From contig NZ_SNUQ01000002.1 in assembly GCF_012027555.1 (NCBI RefSeq), positions 62,001-126,000 on the forward strand: 64,000 bases of DNA, written 5' to 3'. Positions 1 through 8,687 of the stretch are shown here, one piece after another. The position numbers and the translations under genes are program-made. This DNA is from Thermococcus sp. CX2. Lineage in GTDB: Archaea; Methanobacteriota_B; Thermococci; Thermococcales; Thermococcaceae. The notes under the pieces were generated by a model. The model saw nothing but the letters and a program-made list of their open reading frames with translations. It was not told the origin of the DNA and searched no databases. Position 1 is the stretch's first letter; each line of letters opens with the position of its first letter.

Positions 1-417
1 GAGATTAAAGCGGTCTTAGCCCATGAGATAGGGCACATAAAAGGAAAGCACCTCTGGATAAACGCGGCTTTGAGCATTGGCTGGTTCCTCTTCTGGATAG
101 GACTCATTTACATCCTCCACAAATTCAACGTTCAGTTGTTCTCATCACCGTGGATTTTCTTCGGCGTTTTCTTCTTTGCCTTCTACTTCTGGCTCTTTGT
201 TATTGAATCGAGGATATCCATAAGGAACGAGTTCAAGGCAGATGAGTTCGCGGCGAATGTCGTGGGGCTTGAACCAACCCTAAGGGCGCTTAAAAAGCTG
301 GCCGAGCTCAACCTGCTGCCGGAAAAAACGGGGAAATGGTTTAACCTGTTGAACAGACACCCTTCGATTGAGAAGAGGGTAGAGCATTTAAAACGTCTCG
401 CCAACCTTGAACCATGA
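1..417 (+). CDS. M48 family metalloprotease (HtpX-like), 5' end missing
   Basis: The reading frame is open from base 1, so the gene starts outside the window; the last 138 residues are visible. HEIGH at residues 8-12 is the HExxH zinc site of M48 peptidases. Two hydrophobic segments follow (about residues 25-41 and 48-63), then ADEFAAN, whose Glu fits the third zinc ligand of this family. The end, [12 protein letters not shown], is the usual M48 C-terminal signature. HtpX-type enzymes are membrane-embedded proteases that degrade damaged membrane proteins; the exact substrate here is unknown. The stop overlaps the start of kptA in ATGA, so the two are probably co-translated. Confidence 0.85.
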   Translation, partial: EIKAVLAHEIGHIKGKHLWINAALSIGWFLFWIGLIYILHKFNVQLFSSPWIFFGVFFFAFYFWLFVIESRISIRNEFKADEFAANVVGLEPTLRALKKLAELNLLPEKTGKWFNLLNRHPSIEKRVEHLKRLANLEP

Positions 418-950
418 ACCGCGTGAAGGTCAGCAAGCTAATGGCTTACATCCTGCGGCACTCGCCGGAAGAGTTCGGACTGAGGCCTGACGTGGAGGGC
501 TTCGTGCCCCTTTCCGAGCTCGTCGAGGCCCTAAAAACTGTCTATCCAGACGTTACGGAGGAGTTCGTAAGAAGGATAGTCGAACTCGATTCCAAGGGTC
601 GCTATGAAATCAGGGGAAACAAAATCCGCGCCCGCTACGGCCACAGCTTTCCGGTGAGCCTGAACCACGAGGAGGACAGAGAAAGCAGGATTCTCTACCA
701 CGGCACGCCGAGGAGGAACCTCGAGAGCATCCTCCGCGAGGGTTTGAAGCCCATGAAGAGGCAGTTCGTCCACCTGAGTACAAGCAAAAGCGAGGCAATC
801 GAAACCGGCAGGCGGCACGGGCGGGACGTGGTTCTTCTGGTAATAGACGCCGAATGCCTTCGAAAGAAAGGCTTGAAGATTTACAAAGCCGGGAAGAACG
901 TCAGGATAGTCGAGAGGGTTCCGCCAGAGTGCATCACTCTGGAAGTCTGA
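414..950 (+). CDS. kptA: RNA 2'-phosphotransferase Tpt1/KptA
   Basis: The 178-aa product matches the Tpt1/KptA family, which removes a 2'-phosphate from RNA splice junctions by transferring it to NAD+, giving ADP-ribose 1'',2''-cyclic phosphate. The N-terminal winged-helix part carries [10 protein letters not shown] (about residues 14-23). The C-terminal ADP-ribosyltransferase-like lobe carries [17 protein letters not shown] and [10 protein letters not shown], with the Arg/His set expected for NAD and phosphate binding. Archaeal tRNA ligation does not obviously leave 2'-phosphates, so its physiological substrate in archaea is unsettled. The start overlaps the M48 stop (ATGA). The last 17 bases overlap the convergent MFS gene. 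Confidence 0.93.
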   Translation: MNRVKVSKLMAYILRHSPEEFGLRPDVEGFVPLSELVEALKTVYPDVTEEFVRRIVELDSKGRYEIRGNKIRARYGHSFPVSLNHEEDRESRILYHGTPRRNLESILREGLKPMKRQFVHLSTSKSEAIETGRRHGRDVVLLVIDAECLRKKGLKIYKAGKNVRIVERVPPECITLEV

Positions 951-2172
951 CCGCCAGGAGAAAGGCCAGGCCAAGGGGAACGAGCGTGCTCGTGAAGTTC
1001 AGCTCGAAGCTCATGCTCGAGAGATAGCCTCCGATGAACGGCCCAATCACCCAGCCAAGGCTCATCACCGCGTTGAGCAGGCCCATTGCCTGGCCCCTCT
1101 CTACGGCTTTTACCTTAGTTGCCACGTATGTGGACGAAGCTCCAAGGGTCATGGCCCACTTGACGCCCGAGAGAATCGCCACGGCGACCATTATGGGCAG
1201 GCTCTTGGCGAAGGCGTAGCCGAGGAAGGCAATGGCATAGCCCGCTATCGCCAGAAGGTAGAACTTCTTCGCACCGTACCTGTCTATGAGCTTCCCGAGG
1301 AGGTAGCCGCTTAAAGCAGCTGCCAGAGAATCTATGCCAAAGAGAAGGCCGACCCACTCGCTGCCAAATGTCTCTTCGAAGTAAACCGAGACCACCGAAT
1401 AGACCTGACCTGAAGCTATCATCACGAGCAGAACTGTGAGATAGAAAAGGCCCAGATGGCCCCTCATGAGCCGCTTGAATGCCGCACCCTGGAAGGTTGC
1501 CTTCTCGCTTTCCCGCCCTTCCTGGACGAGTATAAGCTTTCTTGGAGCCCTCTTCGGCCTGGGTCTCTCCCTGAGGAGGAGAACTATCGCAGAGGAAAGG
1601 ACGAGGAGAGCCCCTGCTATGAGAAAGATTCCCCTAATGCCGACGTACTTTATGATGAACCCGCCGATGAAGTTGCCCAGCATGTAGCCTGCGTTCTCAA
1701 TCGAGCCGAAGAGCCCATAAGCTGAGCCTACCCTCGTGGATAGTTCTGCTATCAGAGCTGAGTGAGCAGGCATCATGGCCGAGCCGAAGGTCCCCTGAAC
1801 AGTCCTCAGGACGAGCAGGGCGATGGGAGTGGATACGAAGGCCATGAGTGCGTAGATTGCGCCGGTGGAGAAGAGGCCGAAGGATATGAAGGCCTTCCTG
1901 TTGTGCGTCCTGTCTGAGAGGTAGCCGAAGGGGTACTGAAAGACAGTCGAGGTCAGGTTGAAGGCCACGCTCAGTAAACCCACCATAAGCATGCCGCCGC
2001 CAAGGAGCCTCATGTAGACGCTCAGATAGGGAAAGGCCATGCCAAAGGCGACGTTGGCCAGAAACATGCCTACAGCTAACAGAACCACGTTCCGGCGCTT
2101 GATTCTTATTCTGCGAACCTTCCCTGCCTTCTCGCGCCTTCCCTGAGTTACGACGAGCTCCCTTCTGCTCAT
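934..2172 (-). CDS. Major facilitator superfamily transporter
   Basis: This 412-aa protein has about 12 hydrophobic segments in two halves joined by a charged loop near residues 200-230. The first cytoplasmic loop reads [11 protein letters not shown], the MFS motif A; a second copy, [11 protein letters not shown], lies in the C-terminal half. The substrate is not evident; sugar/drug proton antiporters are the nearest general match. The basic N-terminus (many Arg/Lys, about 30 residues) precedes the first membrane helix. A TATA box about 27 bases upstream of the ATG and the absence of a clear Shine-Dalgarno suggest a leaderless or very short-leader transcript. Confidence 0.85.
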   Translation of the reverse strand: MSRRELVVTQGRREKAGKVRRIRIKRRNVVLLAVGMFLANVAFGMAFPYLSVYMRLLGGGMLMVGLLSVAFNLTSTVFQYPFGYLSDRTHNRKAFISFGLFSTGAIYALMAFVSTPIALLVLRTVQGTFGSAMMPAHSALIAELSTRVGSAYGLFGSIENAGYMLGNFIGGFIIKYVGIRGIFLIAGALLVLSSAIVLLLRERPRPKRAPRKLILVQEGRESEKATFQGAAFKRLMRGHLGLFYLTVLLVMIASGQVYSVVSVYFEETFGSEWVGLLFGIDSLAAALSGYLLGKLIDRYGAKKFYLLAIAGYAIAFLGYAFAKSLPIMVAVAILSGVKWAMTLGASSTYVATKVKAVERGQAMGLLNAVMSLGWVIGPFIGGYLSSMSFELNFTSTLVPLGLAFLLAVRLPE

Positions 2173-2183
2173 CGCTCGCGCCT

Positions 2184-2204
2184 AGGAGATTCTCCTTTAT
2201 AAAA
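2184..2204 (-). promoter_or_regulatory. MFS promoter with palindromic operator candidate
   Basis: Read on the minus strand, a TTTTATAAAGG TATA box (about 2194-2204) is followed at once by a perfect palindrome AGGAGA-A-TCTCCT (2184-2196), then the ATG at 2172. The palindrome would lie between TATA box and transcription start, a typical position for an archaeal repressor site. The role is inferred from position only. Confidence 0.45.
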
Positions 2205-2218
2205 TTTCTCCGGCTCTA

Positions 2219-2258
2219 AAAGCGCTGGAAACGCTTGGAAAGTCAAAGAAAAGGAGGG
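2219..2258 (-). terminator. Possible terminator of the proline dehydrogenase operon
   Basis: Just past the PDH beta stop, the minus strand has a T/C-rich run (2238-2258) followed by a short inverted repeat AAGCG/CGCTT (2219-2236) ending in TTTTA. T-rich tracts are the main termination signal in Thermococcales. Confidence 0.3.
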
Positions 2259-2260
2259 AC

Positions 2261-3430
2261 TCAGCCCATCTGGAGCGCCTGTCCCCTGAGCTCGCCGCGC
2301 TCGAAGCGATACGGGTCGTACCAATCGACTGGAAGGTCGGTCCTACCCTTGGTTATCAGGTCAGCCACCATCTCGGCAACGGCCGGCGCCATCATGAAGC
2401 CGTGGCCGGAGAAGCCCGCAGCTATGTAGTAGTCACTCAGTTCCTCGATTTTTCCTATGGCAGGGTTGCTGTCGGGCGTTTTGGCATAGTAGCCTGCCCA
2501 GGTTCTCAGGATAAGGAGCTCCCGCAGGGCAGGGATTATCTTGGTGAAGTAATAGCTCACCTCACGCATGAACTCGTAGGTCGGCGTGAGGTCATAGGTC
2601 GGCCCTATCTCGTAGCCCACACCACCAACGACTCCGCCGTGGCTGGTCTGGGTGAGGTAAGCGTGGCCGTACTTGAATGAGATGACCATGGGCTTTATGG
2701 TGTCCCTCTTGATGGGCTGGGTTATCACCGCCTGGTGCTTGTAGGGCTCTATCGGGATGCTCGTCTTTATTCCGGCCATCGCGTTGATGAGCTTGGCCCA
2801 GGCGTTGGTGGCATTAACGACTATGCCCGTCTTTACGACGCCCCTGCTCGTCTTAAGGCCTTTTATCTCGCTCTTCTCGATGATGAAATCCTTGACCTCG
2901 GTGTATTCGACCAGCTTTGCCCCGAACTTCTCAGCGTTGAGGGCGAAGGCAGCGGTTGAGTGGAAGGGACTGGCCTTACCGTCGGTCGGGTTCCATGATG
3001 CAGCTATCACCTCGCTTATGTCGAGGAGGGGAACTATCTCCTTGGCCTCTTCTGGCGTTATGAGCCTCGTGGGGACGCCGAAGCGGTTCTGTATCGCTAT
3101 GTTCCTCTTGAACTCCTCGACTTCCTCCTCGTCATATAGCAGGAAGAGGTAACCCGTCTGCTTGAAGGAGAAACCATACTCCTCGCTGTATTTCTTCCAC
3201 AGCTCCACTGAGCGCTTCATAACCTGAACGTTGGCTTCATCGTTGAACTGCTGCCTGATGCCCGTTCCGCAGCGGAAGGTGGAGCCGGAGCCGATGAAGC
3301 GCTTCTCTATGACGGTAACTTCCTCACCGCGCTTGGCCAGCTCGTGGGCGAGGGTAACGCCTATTATCCCCCCGCCGATGATTACGATTTCACTCTTCTC
3401 GGGGAGTTCCCTCGTCGGCATGGCAATCAT
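2261..3430 (-). CDS. Dye-linked L-proline dehydrogenase (PDH1-type) beta subunit, FAD oxidoreductase
   Basis: A DAO-family flavoprotein of 389 aa. IVIIGGGIIGVTLAHELAKR near the N-terminus is the Rossmann GxGxxG site for FAD, followed by VIEKRFIGSGST. The sequence closely resembles the beta subunit of the Pyrococcus PDH1 complex, the site of L-proline oxidation to pyrroline-5-carboxylate. It belongs to the sarcosine oxidase beta-like group, so substrate assignment rests on similarity and on the neighbouring proline-type symporter. The ATG at 3430 overlaps the alpha-subunit stop (ATGA); a second ATG at 3421 is possible. A much longer upstream extension in this frame is only the shadow of the alpha gene. 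Confidence 0.85.
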   Translation of the reverse strand: MIAMPTRELPEKSEIVIIGGGIIGVTLAHELAKRGEEVTVIEKRFIGSGSTFRCGTGIRQQFNDEANVQVMKRSVELWKKYSEEYGFSFKQTGYLFLLYDEEEVEEFKRNIAIQNRFGVPTRLITPEEAKEIVPLLDISEVIAASWNPTDGKASPFHSTAAFALNAEKFGAKLVEYTEVKDFIIEKSEIKGLKTSRGVVKTGIVVNATNAWAKLINAMAGIKTSIPIEPYKHQAVITQPIKRDTIKPMVISFKYGHAYLTQTSHGGVVGGVGYEIGPTYDLTPTYEFMREVSYYFTKIIPALRELLILRTWAGYYAKTPDSNPAIGKIEELSDYYIAAGFSGHGFMMAPAVAEMVADLITKGRTDLPVDWYDPYRFERGELRGQALQMG

Positions 3431-4911
3431 CCCCTGGCGGCGGTAACCTTCATCCTCACGTTTTTGAGCGGAGGCCTCGCAACGGGCAGATCGATCTTCG
3501 CCATGTCGGTTCCCGTTCTCTGGGAGACCACCACCGCGCCGTTGAAGAGGCAGAAGCGGCCCTGGCAGAAGCCCATGGCAAGGTGCGTTAGGCGCTTGAT
3601 TATCTGCAAGTCCGTTATGCCCTGCTTGACGACGTCGTCGACCTTCTTCAGGCTTACATCGCAGCCGCATATCTGGACGTCCTCGAGGTTGAACTCCTCG
3701 AAGGGTATCCTGTGAATCGTAACCGCTTCAGGTTCGTACTCCTTCAGCCTCTCCTCGTAGATGCAGGGATTAGCCTCGTAGCCTAACTCCTGGAGAATGT
3801 ACGCTCCAACAAGCCTTCCCTCAAGGTAGTTCGCGTAGTGCGGCTTTATGCTGACGGCGCTTCCCGCTACGTAAATTCCATCCCTTATCCTGTGCTTTGA
3901 GTCGAGAACAGGGGTGTAATAGCCCCTCTTGAAGCGGAGCTTTCCTCCAGCTTGGGTTATCGGGTTTATGTCCGGTCTTCTGCCGTCGGAAACAATGACG
4001 GCATCAACCTCGTAAACGTTGCCGTTCATGTCTATGAGTCTTCCAACCTTCTCGTCCCCCTCGACGCGTTTTGGATTGGGAACGACGATGTATTCAATTC
4101 CCCAGCGCTCCAGCTCGGGGGTTACATCCTCGGGCCTGCTTCCAACGACGGCGACCTTCCTCCCGGGAGCGACTCCCCAGACGTTCATAACCTCCAGCGC
4201 GAAGTCCCTCCTGAAGACACCCGGGAACTCGTTGTTCTCGAAGAGGAGGATGTTGTCCACCGCTCCAGTGGCCAAAACGACGCGCTTGGCCATTATCTCA
4301 ATGAGCTGGTTTTCCCTAACGACTGGAACGAGGAAGTACTCGCCCTCGTCGAAGACTCCCAAGGCTACAGTCTTCCTGAAAACCCTAACGTTCTCGTTGA
4401 ACTTCCCGGTGAGCCCTTTGATGACCTCCTTCGGCTCGCCTTCAAAGCCCTCCTGGGGGAGGCCCTTGAGCCACATGTCGCCGCCGAGCCAGCCGCGCTC
4501 CTCGATGAGGGCAACGGTCAGATGCTCCTGAATCTCCAACGCTGCCCCTATTCCGGCGGGTCCAGCACCTATTATAGCGACGTCAACGACTTGCCTCAGA
4601 ACGGGCTTACCCCCGTCAATCTCGACAGTCTCCTGGAAGTCCCCGTAGGTTTGCCTCTCTATCTTCATACCGTCCCTAACAATGGCCTTCCGCCCATTAA
4701 CATTCTTCACGCCGTTTATTACAAGAGGAACCGGCCCAAATGTAAAGGCCCCCCTCTTCCTGCCGTCAGTGCTCGTGGTGAGCCAGTATATGCCGTTGGC
4801 CAGAAGCGCGACGGTGATTTTTTCTCCCTCGTACGCTTCGAGCTGTTTTCCCTCAAAATATATGGTAATTCTCTTAGAAGGGTCCTTCTCGGTTAGATCA
4901 AGGAGTCTCAT
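3427..4911 (-). CDS. Dye-linked L-proline dehydrogenase (PDH1-type) alpha subunit
   Basis: 494 aa. The first about 100 residues resemble the ferredoxin-like domain of sarcosine oxidase alpha but contain none of the cluster cysteines. A two-dinucleotide-binding flavoprotein core follows, starting with [17 protein letters not shown] and containing VVLATGAVDN. Near the C-terminus CGCDVS and GFCQGRFC supply the four cysteines of a BFD-like [2Fe-2S] site. In Pyrococcus PDH1 this subunit forms an alpha4beta4 complex with beta and passes electrons onward. The start at 4911 follows the Shine-Dalgarno GGTGGGAG; the in-frame upstream ATG lacks one. It is transcribed just before beta, with its own promoter after the symporter gene. 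Confidence 0.87.
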   Translation of the reverse strand: MRLLDLTEKDPSKRITIYFEGKQLEAYEGEKITVALLANGIYWLTTSTDGRKRGAFTFGPVPLVINGVKNVNGRKAIVRDGMKIERQTYGDFQETVEIDGGKPVLRQVVDVAIIGAGPAGIGAALEIQEHLTVALIEERGWLGGDMWLKGLPQEGFEGEPKEVIKGLTGKFNENVRVFRKTVALGVFDEGEYFLVPVVRENQLIEIMAKRVVLATGAVDNILLFENNEFPGVFRRDFALEVMNVWGVAPGRKVAVVGSRPEDVTPELERWGIEYIVVPNPKRVEGDEKVGRLIDMNGNVYEVDAVIVSDGRRPDINPITQAGGKLRFKRGYYTPVLDSKHRIRDGIYVAGSAVSIKPHYANYLEGRLVGAYILQELGYEANPCIYEERLKEYEPEAVTIHRIPFEEFNLEDVQICGCDVSLKKVDDVVKQGITDLQIIKRLTHLAMGFCQGRFCLFNGAVVVSQRTGTDMAKIDLPVARPPLKNVRMKVTAARG

Positions 4912-4963
4912 ACTCCCACCCCAGAGATTCCACGAAACGGACGTTCTTAGATATACACCAATG

Positions 4964-5008
4964 CTTATAAATGTTAAGTTGATCAAAAATGGTTCTCAAC
5001 GTTAGGTT
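4964..5008 (-). promoter_or_regulatory. PDH alpha promoter with SurR-type motif
   Basis: On the minus strand a TTTATAAGC TATA box lies at about 4964-4973, 53 bases or more before the ATG. Twenty bases further upstream, plus-strand bases 4992-5008 read GTT-CTC-AAC-GTTAG-GTT, an exact fit to the published extended SurR motif GTTn3AACn5GTT. SurR is the redox/sulfur-responsive regulator of Thermococcales. Binding here is an inference. Confidence 0.5.
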
Positions 5009-5045
5009 AAATTTCATCGCCCCCCAAAATAGAAATGAAGGGAAA

Positions 5046-6662
5046 TCAGGCGAGTCCCTTCGCGAGGACGAACTCCGCGACGTTTTCGACCTGGCTCTTG
5101 GCCCTGGCCTGCATAACAGTCTTGCCGCCCTTCTCGATGGGCACCTTCCTGAATATCTCCTCGTGGAGCTTAACTACCTCCTCAGGCGGCTTAGTGAGCA
5201 GGCTGACGACGATTATGACGAACAGCGTCACGAAGAAGTTGATGAAGAACACCGGCACGGCGTTGAACCACTGGCCGAGGGTGCCGAAGAAGCCAGGAGC
5301 ATCCGGGTTGAATGCCCAGCCGTATATCTTAGCCTCAAGGATGACCTCGCTGATGAGACCGTAGGCCATTCCTATTATTCCGCCCTCTTTGGTAACGCGT
5401 TTCCACCAGAGGCTCAGGGTCAGTATCGGGCCGAAGCCGACCGCGAGGCCGCCCCAGGCAGTGGCGACCATCTGGTAGACGACCTTGTTGCCAGTGAGGG
5501 CGAAGTAGAGGCCCACCAGGGCGATGCCCGTAACGACTATCCTCGCCATATTGACCATCTGCCTCTTGCCGAGCTCTTTGCCGAGAACCTTGTGGTAGAA
5601 GTCCCTCGCGATGGCGGATGAAGCCACTAGGAGCTGGGAATCCGCGGTGCTCATGACGGCCGAGATTATGCCCGCTATGACGAAGCCCGCCAACCAGCTG
5701 GGCATCAGTTCAACCGCCATAGCAGGGATGACCTTCTCCGGGTCACTGACCTGGAGGATGCCCGTCTGATACATGGCGTAGCCGAGGAAGCCCGCGAAGA
5801 AGGCTCCCCAGAGGACTATTATCGTCCAGATGCCGCTGATGAATATACCCGGCCTCCTGAGCTTTCTCGGATCCTCAACGCTCATGTAACGCGTAACTAT
5901 GTGCGGCTGTCCGAGGTAGCCAACTATCCAGCTGGCGTAGCCTATGGCAAAGATTAGGGCAGCCCATCCCGTTGCTCCGCCGAATGGATCGAGATGCGTT
6001 GGGTTGCTCGCGGCTATGATTTCCGTGGCCTTTCCAAAGCCGCCAACCTTTGCAAGCGCCAAGAACGGGACGATTATGAGGGTCAGTAGCATGAACATGG
6101 CCTGAACAACATCCGTCCAGACGACGGCGAAGAAGCCACCGGTGATAACGTAGGCAGTGAGGATTATCACCGTCAGGATTATGCCCATGTTGTCGCTTAT
6201 CCCGAAGCCCTCCGCGAAGGTCTTTCCTCCGGCGGTAAACTGGGCCGCAACGTATGCCGTCATGAATATCACGATGATTAGCGCTCCGAGAATCCTGATG
6301 AGCTTGGTGTCATCCTTGAGCCTCGCCTCAAGGTAGTCGGGAACCGTTATGGCCCTGAACTTTCCGGTGTATATCCTGAGCCTCGGCCCTATAAGGAGGT
6401 AGTCAGCCAGAGTTCCAAAGAAACAGCCAACTGCCGCCCAGAATGCTCCGAGACCGCTCTTGAAGGCCGCTCCGGGATAGCCGAGCATCAGCCAGCCAGA
6501 GAAGTCGCTCGCCTTGTCACTCAGGGCGGCTGCCAGGACATGGACCCTCCTTCCTCCGACGAAGTACTGGTCTTCAGTTTTAGTGTAGCGGTTGGCCCAC
6601 CAGCCTATATAAGCAAGGAGGGCAAGGTAAATCAGGAAACCGAAGAGTATTCCCGTGTTCAT
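5046..6662 (-). CDS. putP: Sodium:solute symporter (PutP-like, probable Na+/proline)
   Basis: A 538-aa SSS-family carrier with about 13 membrane segments. The N-terminal YWWANRYTKTEDQYFVGGRR-like region (residues about 20-41) and the following DKASDFSGW are typical of PutP-type transporters, in which sodium drives solute uptake. Proline is the likely substrate because the two PDH genes follow directly; pantothenate or other substrates cannot be excluded from sequence. The ATG overlaps the stop of the preceding 59-aa membrane protein (ATGA). The C-terminus ends in a short charged cytoplasmic tail. Confidence 0.87.
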   Translation of the reverse strand: MNTGILFGFLIYLALLAYIGWWANRYTKTEDQYFVGGRRVHVLAAALSDKASDFSGWLMLGYPGAAFKSGLGAFWAAVGCFFGTLADYLLIGPRLRIYTGKFRAITVPDYLEARLKDDTKLIRILGALIIVIFMTAYVAAQFTAGGKTFAEGFGISDNMGIILTVIILTAYVITGGFFAVVWTDVVQAMFMLLTLIIVPFLALAKVGGFGKATEIIAASNPTHLDPFGGATGWAALIFAIGYASWIVGYLGQPHIVTRYMSVEDPRKLRRPGIFISGIWTIIVLWGAFFAGFLGYAMYQTGILQVSDPEKVIPAMAVELMPSWLAGFVIAGIISAVMSTADSQLLVASSAIARDFYHKVLGKELGKRQMVNMARIVVTGIALVGLYFALTGNKVVYQMVATAWGGLAVGFGPILTLSLWWKRVTKEGGIIGMAYGLISEVILEAKIYGWAFNPDAPGFFGTLGQWFNAVPVFFINFFVTLFVIIVVSLLTKPPEEVVKLHEEIFRKVPIEKGGKTVMQARAKSQVENVAEFVLAKGLA

Positions 6663-6838
6663 GCCTTACCCTCCTTCCTTAGTTCTTCCATAAGGTCTTC
6701 GTCATAGGCCAGAATCTCGTCGTCTACGTAGTACTCCTTGCCCGTTATCTTGTCCCAGTAGCCGTAGAGCACCATCACCAAAATGCCCAAAATAGTTGGA
6801 ACCAGAAGGGTCGCCCAAGCTGCACTACTTAGGCCCAT
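6659..6838 (-). CDS. Small single-pass membrane protein, partner of the symporter
   Basis: 59 aa: one hydrophobic segment (about residues 8-28) followed by an acidic tail (YYVDDEILAYDEDLMEELRK). It has the size and topology of small accessory proteins encoded before some SSS symporters. The start at 6838 is set by GGAGGG six bases upstream; a longer form from further upstream would run through the operator palindrome and lacks this signal. The stop overlaps the putP start in ATGA, implying coupled translation. Its function is not known; a role in stability or gating of the symporter is a guess. Confidence 0.7.
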   Translation of the reverse strand: MGLSSAAWATLLVPTILGILVMVLYGYWDKITGKEYYVDDEILAYDEDLMEELRKEGKA

Positions 6839-6861
6839 TTTGAACCCTCCTGAATATATAT

Positions 6862-6908
6862 GCTGACCGATGGTCAGCAACATTCAATAGGCACCAAAAT
6901 ATTATAAA
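6862..6908 (-). promoter_or_regulatory. Symporter operon promoter with palindromic operator
   Basis: A minus-strand TATA box (TTTATAAT, about 6901-6908) is followed about 25 bases downstream by a perfect inverted repeat GCTGACC-GAT-GGTCAGC (6862-6878), starting about at the expected transcription start. A bound repressor here would block initiation. The motif does not match the TGR, SurR or FL11 consensus sequences known to me. Confidence 0.5.
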
Positions 6909-6991
6909 CCTATCGTTGAAAACTATTGGTTGAGATTGCGAGTTAATTTGGGCCCAATAGATTGTAACAGATTGTAACGGAGGATGCCCAG

Positions 6992-7474
6992 ATGATGGTT
7001 AAAGTCATGCGTCCAATATTCCAGCCTGAAGGGGACTCTAAGTTCGTGCTCTACCCCTATTGGATATTTCACCTCAAGCTCTTCTACAAACGCCTCGGCA
7101 GGAGCGACAGGGTTCTTGATTACTATGTCTACGTTGACCTCTACCGCCTCGGCGCCGAGAGGGGCGACGGTTTCATAGAGCTCTATGAGTGGGACGTCGA
7201 CGAGAGGCAGGTAATGGAGCCCCTCGTGGACTACGAAGAAGCCAAAATCAAGGCCTTTGAGAGCGCCATCCACTGGGGCAACATTAAGATAATCTCCTGG
7301 TGGTTACCTAGGATTGAGATAGTAAGGGAGGCGATGGCCTACAAGGTCTTCTGGGTGTTCGAGAGGGACGGAGAAAAGTTCGTGATGGACAGCCTGGACG
7401 GGAAGGAGTTCAGGCTGAGGGATTTAACAAGAATAGAAAGACGACCAACATGCCGCGGACTGAGATGTAGGTGA
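6992..7474 (+). CDS. Hypothetical protein, 160 aa
   Basis: No family recognised. The protein is soluble-looking and aromatic-rich (several Tyr, Trp and Phe, for example YPYWIFHLKLFYKR near residue 22 and HWGNIKIISWW near 93) with no signal peptide or membrane segment. GGAGG at 6979-6983 lies eight bases before the ATG at 6992. Two tandem copies of the 10-mer AGATTGTAAC sit in the leader just upstream. It is transcribed divergently from the proline symporter operon and converges on the OBG GTPase with a 5-base gap. A link with proline use is possible only by position. Confidence 0.65.
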   Translation: MMVKVMRPIFQPEGDSKFVLYPYWIFHLKLFYKRLGRSDRVLDYYVYVDLYRLGAERGDGFIELYEWDVDERQVMEPLVDYEEAKIKAFESAIHWGNIKIISWWLPRIEIVREAMAYKVFWVFERDGEKFVMDSLDGKEFRLRDLTRIERRPTCRGLRCR

Positions 7475-7479
7475 CAAGA

Positions 7480-8646
7480 TCACCGCGCGTGAATCTCCAC
7501 TATATCTCCGTCCTCCAAGACGTGATCCGCTCCGACCCTCTGGCCCGGGAACTTGACGCTCTTGCCCCAAACCCTCGCGTAGCGGAAGTTCTTGGCGAAG
7601 TCCTTGTGAATCCTCTCGGCCAAGTCCATAACCGTTGAGCCCTTCTTGAGCGGGACTGGTGGATAAGCCGGCTCCTCTCCCGGGCTTTTCGTGAAGACCC
7701 TGATTATTCCTGCTAACTCGTAGAGCTCATCCTTGAGCTTGTCGAGGTTTATCTTCCTCCTCGCCGAGACTGGCACGATTTTGAACCTGTCTCCATAGGT
7801 CTGGACGAGCTTTTCGTAGTTCTCCTTGCTGCCTGAAGCGTCGCCCTTGTTGGCTATTATCATCGCCCTTCTCCAAACCAGACTCTCGTCGAGCGCATCG
7901 GCGAACTCCTCCAGAGTTACGGGCTCTTTGACGGTTATCTCCGCGGAGTGGATTCTCTCCTCGCGAAGCATCTTCATGACCTCTTGAATGTCGCCCTTTA
8001 TGTTCTCCTGGCCGTTGATGATTATTCCGCCGCTGGCGGTTCTCTTTATCTCGACCCTCGGGCGGCGCTTGTTGAGCTTTATTCCAGCTCTCTCGAACTC
8101 CCTCAGGAGGATTTCCATCTGCTTCACAGGATCCTGGGAGAGATCCACAACGATGGCTATCGCATCGGCGTTCCTTATCACGCTTAAAAGCTGAGGCCCC
8201 ATACCCTTACCGAGAGCGGCCCCCTCAACGAGGCCAGGGACCTCAACGAGCTGGATTTGAACGTCCTTATGGTGCATCATTCCGGGGATTGGCTCGACGG
8301 TGGTGAAGGCGTAGTCAGCAACGTCTATGTCAACGTTGGTCAGTGCCTTCATAAGCGAGCTTTTCCCAACGTTCGGAAGGCCAGCCAGAACTATCTGTGC
8401 CGCCCCTTCTTTCCTCACGCTGAAGGAGTAGCCACCACCCTTCTTCTGAACCTGTCTCTGCTTTTCAAGCTCCTTCCTCAGCTCGGCCAGCTTTCGCTTT
8501 ATCTGGAGCCTAAGCTTCTCAGTCCCCTTGTGTTTTGGCACGGTGGCGTACATCTTCTCGAGCGCCCTTATCTTCTCTGGGATAGTTTTGGCGTTCCTGT
8601 ACTCCTCCTCGGCCGCTAAGTACTCTGCCGTAACGTTGGTTGGCAT
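7480..8646 (-). CDS. OBG/DRG-family GTPase with TGS domain
   Basis: 388 aa. An N-terminal helical region (about residues 1-70, rich in Glu/Lys, coiled-coil-like) precedes the G domain: G1 GLPNVGKSS, a G3 VEVPGLVEGA (in place of DxxG), G4 NKGD and G5 VSARR. The C-terminal about 75 residues form a TGS domain ending DHVLEDGDIVEIHAR. DRG proteins bind GTP and associate with ribosomes or translation factors. The start at 8646 is supported by GGAGGG a few bases upstream; the longer frame extends through the divergent promoter and is rejected. Confidence 0.92.
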   Translation of the reverse strand: MPTNVTAEYLAAEEEYRNAKTIPEKIRALEKMYATVPKHKGTEKLRLQIKRKLAELRKELEKQRQVQKKGGGYSFSVRKEGAAQIVLAGLPNVGKSSLMKALTNVDIDVADYAFTTVEPIPGMMHHKDVQIQLVEVPGLVEGAALGKGMGPQLLSVIRNADAIAIVVDLSQDPVKQMEILLREFERAGIKLNKRRPRVEIKRTASGGIIINGQENIKGDIQEVMKMLREERIHSAEITVKEPVTLEEFADALDESLVWRRAMIIANKGDASGSKENYEKLVQTYGDRFKIVPVSARRKINLDKLKDELYELAGIIRVFTKSPGEEPAYPPVPLKKGSTVMDLAERIHKDFAKNFRYARVWGKSVKFPGQRVGADHVLEDGDIVEIHAR

Positions 8647-8687
8647 GGCTGACCCTCCAGAAGTTTCTGAATTAAAGAGAGGGGGGT

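Noticed and set aside
2261-3670. Long form of PDH beta with about 80 extra N-terminal residues
   Set aside because: The extension lies inside the alpha gene, is Arg/Gly-rich and has no ribosome-binding site; ATG 3430 overlaps the alpha stop as in a normal operon.
3952-4896. Open frame of 314 codons antisense to PDH alpha
   Set aside because: Shadow frame produced by codon bias; no ribosome site and no domain, whereas the opposite strand has clear flavoprotein motifs.
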